NCBI RefSeq assembly: GCF_047272945.1
Contig: NZ_JBKOPS010000005.1
Coordinates: 257,179 to 321,178 of the forward strand
DNA from: Rubrolithibacter danxiaensis
Lineage (GTDB): Bacteria > Bacteroidota > Bacteroidia > Sphingobacteriales > Sphingobacteriaceae
Length of the DNA stretch: 64,000 nucleotides
Reading direction: 5' to 3'
This document shows, in pieces, positions 27,231 through 36,218 of the stretch (the stretch's first letter is position 1; each line of letters opens with the position of its first letter). A model generated the notes under the pieces. That model was not told the DNA's origin. It worked only from the letters and a program-made list of their open reading frames with translations, and ran no database searches. A program made the translations under genes and the position numbers.

Positions 27231-28454
27231 ATGAAAACCTGGATCAAGACTCTTGCTATTACAGCCATCGTTACTGGTTTAGTTTATAGCTGCTCTAAAA
27301 AAGACAGCTTTTGGGATACAATCGTTCCTGAAACTGAAGAAGACCCGACCTCAACAGAAATTAAAGGATTTGTATTCAGGCCTGCTCTGGCTCCTGCTTC
27401 AGATGAAAATATTCAGCAGTTAAAAGTTCCGGCTGGTTTTACAGTGAAAAAATTTGCAGATCAATTAGGCAAGCCAAGGATCGTTACGGTAAGCAGCACA
27501 GGAAATGTTTATGTTTCTGACAGGGAAGCAGGAATTGTAATGCTTTTAAAAGATACGGATAACGATGGAGTTTCTGATAGTAAGCAAACCGTAGCAACGA
27601 TTAAACAGGTGCATGGGCTCACTATCCATAACTCTAAAATATATATGGTATCGGTAAGAGATGTTTATACCGCTGATATTAATACAGACGGAACTCTGGG
27701 TACACCGCAACTGATTATTAGTACGTTACCTGACGGAGGCCAGCATCCTAACCGTACGCTTGCTTTTGGACCTGATGGAATGCTTTACATTACTGTTGGA
27801 AGCACATGTAATTCATGCCCGGAGCCGAATGCGAAGAATGCCACTATTTTAAGAGCTAATGCTGATGGTTCTAACCTGCAAATTTTTGTAAAGGGTTTGA
27901 GAAATACAATAGGATTTGGGTGGCATCCGGAAACAGGGGAACTTTGGGGAATGGACCACGGAATAGACTGGCTTGGAGATGAGGAGCAGAAAGAAGAACT
28001 GAATCAGATTAAGCAGGATGCAAATTACGGATGGCCCTATATTTATGGAGAAGGCAAATATAATCCAAGCGACAGACCGAAAGGAGATACAACCTATAAT
28101 CAATATTTAAAATCAACCACACTTCCAACATTAACTTATCAGGCGCATTCAGCTCCAATGCAACTAATTTTTTATACCGGCAGTTCATTTCCTGCAGAGT
28201 ACAAGAATGATGCTTTTATTACTATGCGGGGATCCTGGAACAGGAGTGTCCCAGCGGGGTATAAAGTAGTACGCCTGCATTTTGAAAATGGCAAACCAGT
28301 CCGTTTTGATGATTTTCTAACCGGATTTCTTATTAATAACAACAGAGCTCATTTTGGAAGATTAGTTGGCTTAGCTGTACATCCTGACGGTTCTTTACTC
28401 GTTTCAGATGATACTAATGGAGTTATTTACAGAGTTTCTCGTAATGACATCTGA
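27231..28454 (+). CDS. Sorbosone dehydrogenase-like lipoprotein (PQQ-type beta-propeller)
   Basis: 407 residues. A signal peptide with lipobox, ending VYSCSKK, predicts attachment to a membrane. The rest is a six-bladed beta-propeller of the L-sorbosone/glucose dehydrogenase family. Recognisable segments are LKDTDNDGVSDSKQ, RTLAFGPDGMLYITVGS, FGWHPETGELWGMDHG and DANYGWPYIYG. Such proteins oxidise sugars in the periplasm, often with PQQ, but PQQ use is not certain here. Confidence 0.9.
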   Translation: MKTWIKTLAITAIVTGLVYSCSKKDSFWDTIVPETEEDPTSTEIKGFVFRPALAPASDENIQQLKVPAGFTVKKFADQLGKPRIVTVSSTGNVYVSDREAGIVMLLKDTDNDGVSDSKQTVATIKQVHGLTIHNSKIYMVSVRDVYTADINTDGTLGTPQLIISTLPDGGQHPNRTLAFGPDGMLYITVGSTCNSCPEPNAKNATILRANADGSNLQIFVKGLRNTIGFGWHPETGELWGMDHGIDWLGDEEQKEELNQIKQDANYGWPYIYGEGKYNPSDRPKGDTTYNQYLKSTTLPTLTYQAHSAPMQLIFYTGSSFPAEYKNDAFITMRGSWNRSVPAGYKVVRLHFENGKPVRFDDFLTGFLINNNRAHFGRLVGLAVHPDGSLLVSDDTNGVIYRVSRNDI

Positions 28455-28575
28455 TAATAAGTATCAATAGCTTGATTGCTTGGTTTGATAGGAAGTTTTT
28501 TAGAAATGAGACTAGAAACTCCTACTACGATCTTAGTAGGTTACTGTTACGAATTTTAAGAAATCTGGTAGGATC

Positions 28576-28818
28576 TTATGGAATTTTATTAGATGGAAAA
28601 CTTTTAATACTGTTTAACCTAATAAATAATTCTAACACTTGCTTTAAATCGTTAAAACTCATTTCCCCGCAATCCGTCAGAAATATATTCGTATTTTCCA
28701 TATCCTTAATTACAGTAAAATTTGAATCCTTGGTTTTAACCGCCATTCGTTCAAGCTTGTCATCTTTGATTGAACTGCTTTCAAAGGAATTTATCAGTGA
28801 TATGCTAAAAGTTTTCAT
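28576..28818 (-). CDS. Hypothetical protein (80 aa)
   Basis: 80 residues from an ATG: MKTFSISLINSFESSSIKDD, then ERMAVKTKDSNFTVIKDMEN. The composition is protein-like. The longer plus-strand frame at 28472-28855 is rich in Leu/Ser/Ile, as expected of an antisense shadow. I do not recognise the family. It lies between two plus-strand lipoprotein genes. Confidence 0.5.
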   Translation of the reverse strand: MKTFSISLINSFESSSIKDDKLERMAVKTKDSNFTVIKDMENTNIFLTDCGEMSFNDLKQVLELFIRLNSIKSFPSNKIP

Positions 28819-28855
28819 TAATAATTGGAATTTATCCGTCTTTAAAAAAATTTAG

Positions 28856-29222
28856 TATAACACATACTGGAGAAGATTGTGGATTCTCTGAGTATTTGAT
28901 TGATAAAAATTACCTTATTAAAATACTGGAATTTTACCATTAGTTTTTAAGATTTGCAAATCTCGCCAAGAAACTGCTATAATAAAAAATAAGCGCTAAC
29001 GAGGGCGTTTAGTTGGAAATTATTTTATAGTGGAAGCAACTTCAAGCCCTACACTCTGCTCAATTAATGTGTTTCTGTCTTCAGACTCAATCCTTTTGAT
29101 AGTATTATTTATAAAAACTTTTTAAACCTGATTAGGAGGATTGTTATTTTTTTAAATCAACACCTGTTTGGTACGATTATTTTATACCTACATAATATTA
29201 TAAATTATTTAGTATCTATTTT
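28856..29222. other. Intergenic AT-rich region
   Basis: About 370 bp of AT-rich DNA before the hydrolase lipoprotein. I see no gene, repeat or clear terminator. It should contain the promoter of the downstream gene. Confidence 0.4.
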
Positions 29223-30356
29223 ATGAAAACAAAGTATTTAACCACCGAAAAAAAGATATCAAAAGGTTACAGTGCTTTCAGTCATGTCTTTTATAAAGGA
29301 CTGATTGTAGCAATACTCGGTATCTTGGTTTTATCATCTTGTAAGAAAAAGAATGATGAACCCAAAGTTACTCCTACAGGTCCAAAACCGGAATGGGCTC
29401 CTAATATTAAGCCGGAAATGCAGGCTGTAATTGAAAAACTTGCAAGTTTTGGTGCACCACCTTTAACAACACTCACTGCACAGGAAGCAAGAAAGCAGCC
29501 CTCATTTGCAGATGCTTTAAAGGCTGTAATGCAAGAAAATGGCATTTCTATGCCGCATACTAATGTTGATACTACAGGCAAAAATATTCCTGTTCAAGGT
29601 GGTTCTATCCATCTGCGTGTTTACACGCCACAATCAGGAAATGGCCCTTTCCCTGTAATTGTTTATTATCATGGGGGAGGCTGGGTAATTGCTAACCTGG
29701 ACACTTATGATGCCTCCGCCCGCGCTTTGGCAGACAAAGCAGGTGCCGTCTTGGTATCTGTTGCGTACCGGCAGGCGCCAGAATATAAATTTCCAACTGC
29801 TCATAATGATTCATATGCGGCTTATCAATGGGTGCTGAATAATGCTTCTACAATTAATGGCGATCCGACAAAAGTTGCAGTTGTAGGAGAAAGTGCCGGA
29901 GGTAATTTAGCAGCAGCAGTAAGTATAATGGCAAGAGATAATGGTATTGCATTACCTGTTCATGAAGTACTTGTTTATCCAATTGCCGGTATTGATACTA
30001 CAACGGCTTCTTACAATAAATATGTTACTTCAAAGCCTCTAAATAAGCCTTTAATGGAATGGTTTTTTGCAAAGTATTTGCCTGATGCTGAAGCAGGTCA
30101 TAATCCCTTAATTAATTTGGTAGGAGCAAATTTGGCAGGTTTACCTCCAACTACTATAATTTCTGCTCAGCTTGACCCCTTACAAAGTGAAGGAGAAATG
30201 TTGGCCGATAAATTGCAGACGGCAGGTGTTACAGTAACGCAAAAAACTTTTGAAGGAGTTACTCATGAATTTTTTGGAATGGGTGCTGTAGTACCGGATG
30301 CAGAACAAGCAGAGAACATGGCAGCCGATGAACTTAAAAAGAGTTTTAATAAATAA
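29223..30356 (+). CDS. Alpha/beta hydrolase lipoprotein (HSL/esterase type)
   Basis: 377 residues. After a long N-terminal leader a hydrophobic segment ends in LSSCKKK, a lipobox. The catalytic domain has the HSL-family HGGGW oxyanion motif, the nucleophile in GESAGGN, the Asp in AQLDPL and the His in VTHEF. It resembles arylesterase/acetyl hydrolases and should act in the periplasm or on the outer membrane. A terminator follows 35 bp after the stop. Confidence 0.9.
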   Translation: MKTKYLTTEKKISKGYSAFSHVFYKGLIVAILGILVLSSCKKKNDEPKVTPTGPKPEWAPNIKPEMQAVIEKLASFGAPPLTTLTAQEARKQPSFADALKAVMQENGISMPHTNVDTTGKNIPVQGGSIHLRVYTPQSGNGPFPVIVYYHGGGWVIANLDTYDASARALADKAGAVLVSVAYRQAPEYKFPTAHNDSYAAYQWVLNNASTINGDPTKVAVVGESAGGNLAAAVSIMARDNGIALPVHEVLVYPIAGIDTTTASYNKYVTSKPLNKPLMEWFFAKYLPDAEAGHNPLINLVGANLAGLPPTTIISAQLDPLQSEGEMLADKLQTAGVTVTQKTFEGVTHEFFGMGAVVPDAEQAENMAADELKKSFNK

Positions 30357-30390
30357 TATTAATTCTGATTCGATTAGTGAATTAAATTAG

Positions 30391-30420
30391 AAATAGCTGT
30401 CTTTTTAGACGGCTATTTTC
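30391..30420 (+). terminator. Rho-independent terminator
   Basis: AAATAGCTGTC (30391-30401) pairs with GACGGCTATTT (30408-30418) with one T-G wobble, then a short T run. It ends the hydrolase lipoprotein gene. Confidence 0.7.
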
Positions 30421-30685
30421 TAATATTAAATGTAACCTAAAAAATATCAACTTCTCTGAAAGCCGCGCTTGAATCAGTCTCTCAATTTTTAAATAATAAT
30501 TGCGGTATCGGGATTACAAATCCAATGAGAAGAATCTTTCTGCTTAGATGCATTAAATTGAAAGGTGGTTTTTGTTTGTCCTTGACAACAATTCTGAAAT
30601 ACAATCATTTACTTGATTCAAGTGACGAAATGAGGTAGCAGATTAAGGGCTGATAATAGACAGAGACTAATATTATTTTTATGCA

Positions 30686-30986
30686 GCTATTGCCCAACAT
30701 GCTGTGCGGGTTATTTCCGAAGGGCTATACCAGGAAGTGAAAGAGTATAATCTTCGCACATCCATTATTTCACCTTGAGCAGTAGCAACAGAACTGTCAA
30801 ACATCATTACGGAAGAAGATGTTGTTCAAGGGCATCAAGGATTTCTATGAAAACTTTGCAATTCCGGCAGATTCCTTTGCAAGAATGGTCGCTTTTACTA
30901 TCAGTCAACCGGAAGACGTAAACATCAATAAAATATTGTTCCGTCCAACAAAACAAGCATTTATAGCAGAGTACATGTGTAAGTAG
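30686..30986 (+). pseudogene. SDR oxidoreductase C-terminal remnant
   Basis: Frame 1 reads AVRVISEGLYQEVKEYNLRT then SIISP, an in-frame TGA, AVATELSNIITEEDVV and a second stop. Frame 2 continues with FYENFAIPADSFARMVAFTI and then SQPEDVNINKILFRPTKQ. These are the conserved C-terminal half of an SDR (SP-x-AVxTEL, QPEDV, FRPT). There is no 5' half. At least one nonsense mutation and one frameshift make it a clear pseudogene. The remaining part of this 690-bp gap shows nothing else. Confidence 0.85.
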
Positions 30987-31047
30987 GGGCTTGGTGAAGC
31001 AGCATTATATTGACTGTTCATTTTTTAAATTTAAGATGATACTTGAT

Positions 31048-31530
31048 TTATTTTGAATATTCCTCCTCTGTGACAGGTTTCAGCCATTCTGTTGGCCCTT
31101 TTTCTCTTCCTGTTATGGCCACCTGAATAAATTCTTTATTCGCACTTGCGCCATGCCAGTGCGGGACATTAGGCGGGCACTTTACCACATCGCCTTTATG
31201 GAGAACTTTCTTTGGTTGTCCTTTTTCCTGATAATATCCTTCGCCTTCTAAAGCCAATATAATCTGCCCGGCCGGATGACTATGCCAATTGGTCCTTGCG
31301 CCCGCTTCAAAGGTTACACTTCCTGCCGCGTTCTGGTTGACACTGTCAGCTTCAACCAACGAGTTTAGCCAGGCGGTACCTATGAAATTGCTGCTGGTGA
31401 TTTTTTCACCCCGCGGAAATATTTTGTCATTCTTAATAACTGTCTGTTCCTGCTTTGCTGATTGTGTGCAGGAAGTAATGACAATGGATATAACAGCGAT
31501 TATCATTAAGTATTTATATCTTTTCATCAT
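31048..31530 (-). CDS. Cupin-domain lipoprotein
   Basis: 160 residues. The N-terminal signal ends in SIVITSCTQ (lipobox), so it is exported. A cupin barrel follows: motif 1 is NWHSHPAGQIILALEGEGYY and motif 2 is CPPNVPHWHGASAN, with the metal-binding His residues intact. It belongs to the group often linked to carboxymuconolactone decarboxylase-like proteins, as here. It is the last gene of an eight-gene minus-strand operon, 5 bp from its upstream neighbour. Confidence 0.9.
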   Translation of the reverse strand: MMKRYKYLMIIAVISIVITSCTQSAKQEQTVIKNDKIFPRGEKITSSNFIGTAWLNSLVEADSVNQNAAGSVTFEAGARTNWHSHPAGQIILALEGEGYYQEKGQPKKVLHKGDVVKCPPNVPHWHGASANKEFIQVAITGREKGPTEWLKPVTEEEYSK

Positions 31531-31535
31531 AATTA

Positions 31536-32633
31536 TTAAAGATTCTTACCAAAGAAACTGGTTAATTTGTTTACTGCCTGCTCTACATATTCGGGTTTCC
31601 AATACGTTTGTATATGCGTAGCGCCATCAATCACAAAAAGTTCCTTATTTTTCGCATTGGCTGCTTTGGCAAACGCTTCATCAGTCATGTATTTTGTATC
31701 GGCTTTACTGCCAGCCATCATGAGCAAAGGCTGGTTGATTAATTCGATTTGGTCGGTGGCATCCCAGGTCATTAAATCCATCAGGCTGCTCGTGGTGTAT
31801 AAAAAGGTTGAATTGGGATGTGCATGAGTTCTGTAATAGTACTCGTATCCTTCACGATATAAATCCGTCCGGGTTTTGGCAATTTCTTCATCTGTGATGC
31901 TCGCCACACCTGAATAAAGAGGTTTGCCACCTGTTTCTATCCGCTCATCTTCCTTGATTTTACCACCCGCTTTTTCTTGCGCACGGGCATCCGAAGCTTG
32001 TTTCAAGCGTTCCTGAATAGTGTTTAACTGGGAATTTTGAAAGCCATTGCGTCTTACTTCACCTGAGTTGAACATGCTCAAAGTGGCAACGGCCATAATG
32101 CGTTTATCTGATTGGGATGCTTTTAAAGTATAACCACCGCTGCCACAAATCCCTAAAGCGCCTATTCGGTTCGCATCCACGCCCGGATATTGCGAAATAA
32201 AGTCAACCATACCGTGAATGTCTTCTGTTCGGTATTGGGGTTTATCCGTATGACGAGGCTCGCCGCCGCTTGCGCCCTGGTATGATGCGTCGGCAGCAAT
32301 GGTGATGTAACCGGCTTCCGCCAAACGCTGCGCATACAATCCGGCTGTCTGTTCTTTTATACCTCCGTTAGGATGTGCTACCGTTACTGCGGGATATTTC
32401 TTTGACGGATCATAATTGGCCGGTGTATAAACATTGGCAGCAATGTCAATCCCGTTCAGTTTATAGGTAACTGGATGAATGTTTACTTTCCCTTTTTCAT
32501 TTTTGGTAATGGCTCCTTCATATACCAAAGTCCAGGGATTTTGTTGATGTACCTTTTGAGCCGATTGTGCATTTACCGCATCTGCAGCTGCTATTGACGC
32601 TGCTATTGCGATGATTGATGCTATTTTTTTCAT
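31536..32633 (-). CDS. Exported alpha/beta hydrolase (dienelactone hydrolase-like)
   Basis: 365 residues. A Sec signal peptide is followed by a hydrolase domain. The nucleophile elbow reads GICGSGGYT, with Cys instead of Ser, as in dienelactone hydrolases. The Asp is near AGSKADTKYM and the catalytic His in IDGATHIQTYW. A helical insertion rich in Gln/Lys lies in the middle. It is expected in the periplasm. It is tightly linked to the cupin gene (5 bp) and CMD gene (17 bp) of the same operon. Confidence 0.88.
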   Translation of the reverse strand: MKKIASIIAIAASIAAADAVNAQSAQKVHQQNPWTLVYEGAITKNEKGKVNIHPVTYKLNGIDIAANVYTPANYDPSKKYPAVTVAHPNGGIKEQTAGLYAQRLAEAGYITIAADASYQGASGGEPRHTDKPQYRTEDIHGMVDFISQYPGVDANRIGALGICGSGGYTLKASQSDKRIMAVATLSMFNSGEVRRNGFQNSQLNTIQERLKQASDARAQEKAGGKIKEDERIETGGKPLYSGVASITDEEIAKTRTDLYREGYEYYYRTHAHPNSTFLYTTSSLMDLMTWDATDQIELINQPLLMMAGSKADTKYMTDEAFAKAANAKNKELFVIDGATHIQTYWKPEYVEQAVNKLTSFFGKNL

Positions 32634-32650
32634 GTTGTTATGTTTTAATT

Positions 32651-33385
32651 TTATTGTGAATGGTTGTTTTTCAGCACTTCGTCCAATACGGATTGAGCTG
32701 ATTCTGCTTCTTTTTCACCTGCGGTTGTTTTTATAACTTTCACAAATTGCTGCAATTTGCTGGGGGTTAAGCCGACATTCAGGCAGATGTTCAAATGCGA
32801 ACGAAGCATAGGTTCCACGCCGCCAATGCTGCTGAGGACTGATATGGTAACCAGCTCTCTTTCTGCATAGGTTAAAACATCCCGTTCAAAAATATCAGCG
32901 AAAAGATGCTCTTTCAGGAAAATTTCTATTTCGGGGGCAAATGCCGAATAGCCGGTTTTGGGACCATTCTGCGGAGCGCCCAAAAGTGTGTCTAAAATAG
33001 CTTTCCCCCGGTCGTATTTGCTGCGTTTATCATTTATGGGCGATGCTTCGGCACCTATTACATCATTAATACCTTTGGTTTTGCGTTCATTTAAGACAGC
33101 CATAAAAGTCTGCAGCCCGCGAATGCTGCGGGGAAATCCGGCATAGGCATAGAGATGAACGATAGCTTCTTTGATTTGATTAACGGTCAATCCGGCATCA
33201 AGTCCTGCATTCAGTTCTGTTTTCAGCTTTGCTAAATCGCCTTTTGCCGTAACTGTCGCAATTCGGACAAGGGCTTGCTGCTTCGTGCTTAAATTTTGAT
33301 TTGTATCCGTTTGGGCATTCACAGCGATTGTAACCATTATTGCCATTACAAATAGTACCGATTTTAAAAACTTGCTCATTATCAT
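32651..33385 (-). CDS. Exported carboxymuconolactone decarboxylase (CMD/AhpD-like) family protein
   Basis: 244 residues with an N-terminal signal peptide (LFVMAIMVTIAVNAQ). Two CMD repeats follow, one at about 35-110 (VNQIKEAIVHLYAYAGFPRS) and the other at about 150-230 (LTYAERELVTISVLSSIGG). The CxxC pair of AhpD is not present, so peroxidase activity is unlikely. Its role may be in carboxymuconolactone-type chemistry or redox sensing. It is part of the operon with cupins and hydrolases. Confidence 0.9.
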   Translation of the reverse strand: MIMSKFLKSVLFVMAIMVTIAVNAQTDTNQNLSTKQQALVRIATVTAKGDLAKLKTELNAGLDAGLTVNQIKEAIVHLYAYAGFPRSIRGLQTFMAVLNERKTKGINDVIGAEASPINDKRSKYDRGKAILDTLLGAPQNGPKTGYSAFAPEIEIFLKEHLFADIFERDVLTYAERELVTISVLSSIGGVEPMLRSHLNICLNVGLTPSKLQQFVKVIKTTAGEKEAESAQSVLDEVLKNNHSQ

Positions 33386-33474
33386 TTTTTATCCTCCGAA
33401 ACAAATTGATGGTACAAAGTTCTGAACTGAAACCGATAGAAGGGGTAAATGGATTACGGTTTTACCTGCCAATA

Positions 33475-34581
33475 TTACTTATCCAACCCTTTTGCCTTTA
33501 GCCATTTGGATAATTCGTCCGCTATCTGGATATTGTTTAAGTCAGAAAAGGCAAAATGTGTATTGCCTTTGATACCGATTTTCGGCAGGTGTACCACCGT
33601 TGCGTCGCCCCCGTGTTTGTTGATGGTGGCAGCCCAAATCTTTGCCATTTCAAGTCCTGAACGCCAATGGTCTTTATTCCATACTTTAGTCGGTTCCCCG
33701 GCAATGTTGTCTCCATAGTAAACAACTATTGGTATTTTGGTCAGCTTGATGAAATCCGACAAGGGTATTTCCACACCTTTCAGTTCACCAAAAAGACCTG
33801 CGGATTTTATCGGCTGGGGCAGTTCTCCTTGAGGGAACACGAAGCTGCTGTAGGGTTCATAGGCCACTACGGCTTTCACCTTATCGTTTTTGACAGCCGT
33901 AAACCAGCCCGGGCTGCCCCCCTGTGAATGCGTAACCAAAATGCCTTCTCCAATCTTATCAAACAATTGTGAAACCGCATCCGAAATAACGTTGGCATCA
34001 AAACTGCCCGTGTTCGGGGTCATCTGTCTGAAAAACTGTTCCAGGGAAGCCGAATCTTTTGGAAACTGAACATTTGGAAAATAATCGGGATAATTACCTA
34101 ACCTGAACTGCGTAAACCAGAACTGCTCGTCTGGTGTTGGCGTAATCGTTACGGCAACGGTGCTCTTCCCCGCCTCACCACGCCTGGGCTGGTCAAGAAG
34201 GTAAACAGGAAATTTCCTACGAAGAAAAATATTCTGAAAACCTTCTCTTCCGTCTGGTGTTGTTTCCCATGTTTTTTTGGACTGTCCGGCTCCATGCAGA
34301 AAAACCAGGGGATACCTTCGGGCTTTTACCGGAATTTGATAAAAAGCATAAGCATGGTCGCCGTGAAAAGTCTGTCCCTGGGGTTTCAAAACGCTGTTCA
34401 AATCGAAGCTTCCGGGTTCGGTAATCTTTGTTCCGCCTACTGCAAAGCTGCCCTGTTCCTGAATCATTAACGGTTCCCTGCTTGTGCTTTCTTTTATTGA
34501 TGTACATGCAGTAAAAAGGGCAGAGGCCGTAATCGCTGAAAGAGCAAAATATATTCGGTTTATCTTTTTCAATTTATTCAT
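33475..34581 (-). CDS. Alpha/beta hydrolase lipoprotein
   Basis: 368 residues. The signal peptide has a lipobox (ASALFTACTS). The catalytic domain has FLHGAGQSKKTWETTPDGRE, the nucleophile in VTHSQGGSPGW, and a possible His near GNTHFAFSD. It resembles the bacterial esterase-713-like family in its opening HGAGQS and long cap. It is in the middle of the eight-gene operon and should act in the periplasm. The substrate is unknown. Confidence 0.88.
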   Translation of the reverse strand: MNKLKKINRIYFALSAITASALFTACTSIKESTSREPLMIQEQGSFAVGGTKITEPGSFDLNSVLKPQGQTFHGDHAYAFYQIPVKARRYPLVFLHGAGQSKKTWETTPDGREGFQNIFLRRKFPVYLLDQPRRGEAGKSTVAVTITPTPDEQFWFTQFRLGNYPDYFPNVQFPKDSASLEQFFRQMTPNTGSFDANVISDAVSQLFDKIGEGILVTHSQGGSPGWFTAVKNDKVKAVVAYEPYSSFVFPQGELPQPIKSAGLFGELKGVEIPLSDFIKLTKIPIVVYYGDNIAGEPTKVWNKDHWRSGLEMAKIWAATINKHGGDATVVHLPKIGIKGNTHFAFSDLNNIQIADELSKWLKAKGLDK

Positions 34582-34619
34582 GATAACTTTTTTGAATGTA
34601 ATACAATTCAGCCTGGTAC

Positions 34620-35255
34620 TTACTTAATTATCCCTATTTTTCGCAGCCATTGCTGCACTTCGTCCTGCACCTGTTTTTCTTTTTCGCCTTTCATTACAAA
34701 ATAAATTCCGTCTCTTTCCACTCCGCCTTTGGTTGAAAAACCTTCTAATACCTTGCTGTTGGGGCACAGTTGTTTTATGGTCTGGAAACTGCTTCCAACA
34801 CCATAACCCGCGTTTGTATTAAATGGAATTACGGTTTTACCGCTGAAATCATATTGATGCAAAAAGCTTTTCACCGGCGGCGGCAATTGCATATCCCAGG
34901 TAGGAAAGCCCACAAACACGACATCGTATTTTTCAATGCCGGCAATCTTTGTTTTTAACGGCGGTAAATAGCCTGTTTCATTTTCCCTGTCTACCTGCTG
35001 CACGATGGCTTGATAGTTCTCTGGGTATGGCTTTTCCATTTCAAGTGCAGCCAATGTTCCTCCCACATTATTGTGGATGATTTCCGCTGCTGCCTTTGTG
35101 TTATTTGTCCGGGACAGGTACACAATTAATATTTTGCTGCTGTCTAAAACAGTGTTCATTTTAGCGTTAATATCCTTTGTTTGGGATGAAGAACAAGCTG
35201 AAACTGAAAGCAAAAAAGCCAGCAGTATATGCGCCATATAGGTGGTTGTTTTCAT
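34620..35255 (-). CDS. Flavodoxin-like lipoprotein
   Basis: 211 residues. A lipobox (LSVSACSSS) is followed by a flavodoxin domain. ILIVYLSRTNNTKAAAEII binds the FMN phosphate, and VVFVGFPTWDMQLPPPVKSF forms the flavin-isoalloxazine loop. Extracytoplasmic flavodoxins with NADPH-dependent partners are common in Bacteroidota. It is likely to carry electrons for a reductase, possibly the aldo/keto reductases of this operon, though they are cytoplasmic, so that link is weak. Confidence 0.9.
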   Translation of the reverse strand: MKTTTYMAHILLAFLLSVSACSSSQTKDINAKMNTVLDSSKILIVYLSRTNNTKAAAEIIHNNVGGTLAALEMEKPYPENYQAIVQQVDRENETGYLPPLKTKIAGIEKYDVVFVGFPTWDMQLPPPVKSFLHQYDFSGKTVIPFNTNAGYGVGSSFQTIKQLCPNSKVLEGFSTKGGVERDGIYFVMKGEKEKQVQDEVQQWLRKIGIIK

Positions 35256-35311
35256 TAATGTCTTTTTTATTCACAGTGAGACATGCTGCTGATAGATTAA
35301 AGGTGCCTGCC

Positions 35312-36172
35312 TCAATGTTGTGTATCGTTAGGCCTAAGCAGTTTAGTAAACGACAAGGAGTCTAACATCCATCTGCCGTTCTCTTTAATATATACTTCAG
35401 TAACGATAAAGGGATTGGTTACTTCATTGCCGCCTACCACAGCCAGTAAGGTGATGTTATTTAACAGGATAGCAGTGCTGCCGATTATATTTACAGAGAC
35501 TGAATGGATATCGGCTTTCTTATACCAAATCCCGCCGCTTTTGATAATGTTGAGTTCAGAAGTTTTTCCCCAGCTGCCTCCCATATGTACGAAAACGGAT
35601 TTTTCATCGAACAGTGCATTTAAAGAATCCACATTTTTGTCTGCCATCCATTGCCATTTCTTTTGTGAAAGGCTTTTGATTTCCTCTTCTGCATTTGTGT
35701 TATTGACAACCGGAGGTTTTACGCTGTTATATTCTGTATCTGTTACTCTTTTCTGCCATATTGTTTTTCCTTTTTGAGTTGGCGTAACGCCGATATATGC
35801 AAAGCTGCTGCTGGGCGATGCGCCGTGCCAATGCTCTACGCCGGGAAGGCATTTTATGACATCTCCTTTATGAACTATTTGAATTGGTCTGCCCTTTTCC
35901 TGGTAATAACCGACGCCTTCCGTGATAAGTAAATATTGCCCTGCAGGATGAATGTGCCAGTCTAGCTTTGAGCTGGGTGCAAATGCTGCCTGCGCCAAAC
36001 TAAGATTAAAGATGCTGTCAGGCTCGGCCAATTCACTCAGCCATACAGTTCCGGTGTAATTATCAGTGTTCGCAGCTATTTTACCTTTTGGAAATACAGG
36101 CGTCTCTTGTGCCGTTATCCTGCTGGAAAGAATGGCAGATAATAAAATCATTAAATACAGTGCTTTTTTCAT
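35312..36172 (-). CDS. Cupin plus SnoaL/NTF2-like fusion protein, exported
   Basis: I chose the ATG at 36172 (MKKALYLMILLSAILS), which opens a proper signal peptide; longer frames add 46 basic residues that overlap the upstream gene. The mature part has a cupin (LDWHIHPAGQYLLITEGVGY; CLPGVEHWHGAS), similar to the cupin at 31048. A C-terminal NTF2-like DUF4440 domain follows at about 170-285 (KKWQWMADKNVDSLNALFDE). The fusion of a small-molecule cupin with an NTF2 fold suggests an enzyme of aromatic or ketone metabolism. Exact activity unknown. Confidence 0.85.
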   Translation of the reverse strand: MKKALYLMILLSAILSSRITAQETPVFPKGKIAANTDNYTGTVWLSELAEPDSIFNLSLAQAAFAPSSKLDWHIHPAGQYLLITEGVGYYQEKGRPIQIVHKGDVIKCLPGVEHWHGASPSSSFAYIGVTPTQKGKTIWQKRVTDTEYNSVKPPVVNNTNAEEEIKSLSQKKWQWMADKNVDSLNALFDEKSVFVHMGGSWGKTSELNIIKSGGIWYKKADIHSVSVNIIGSTAILLNNITLLAVVGGNEVTNPFIVTEVYIKENGRWMLDSLSFTKLLRPNDTQH

Positions 36173-36218
36173 GGTTCTTCTTTTTGATATTTTACTTAAG
36201 TAATTTATTTCTGCCTGC

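Noticed and set aside
28472..28855. Plus-strand 127-codon frame
   Set aside because: Leu/Ser/Ile-rich composition and a more protein-like minus-strand frame at 28576-28818 suggest it is a shadow.
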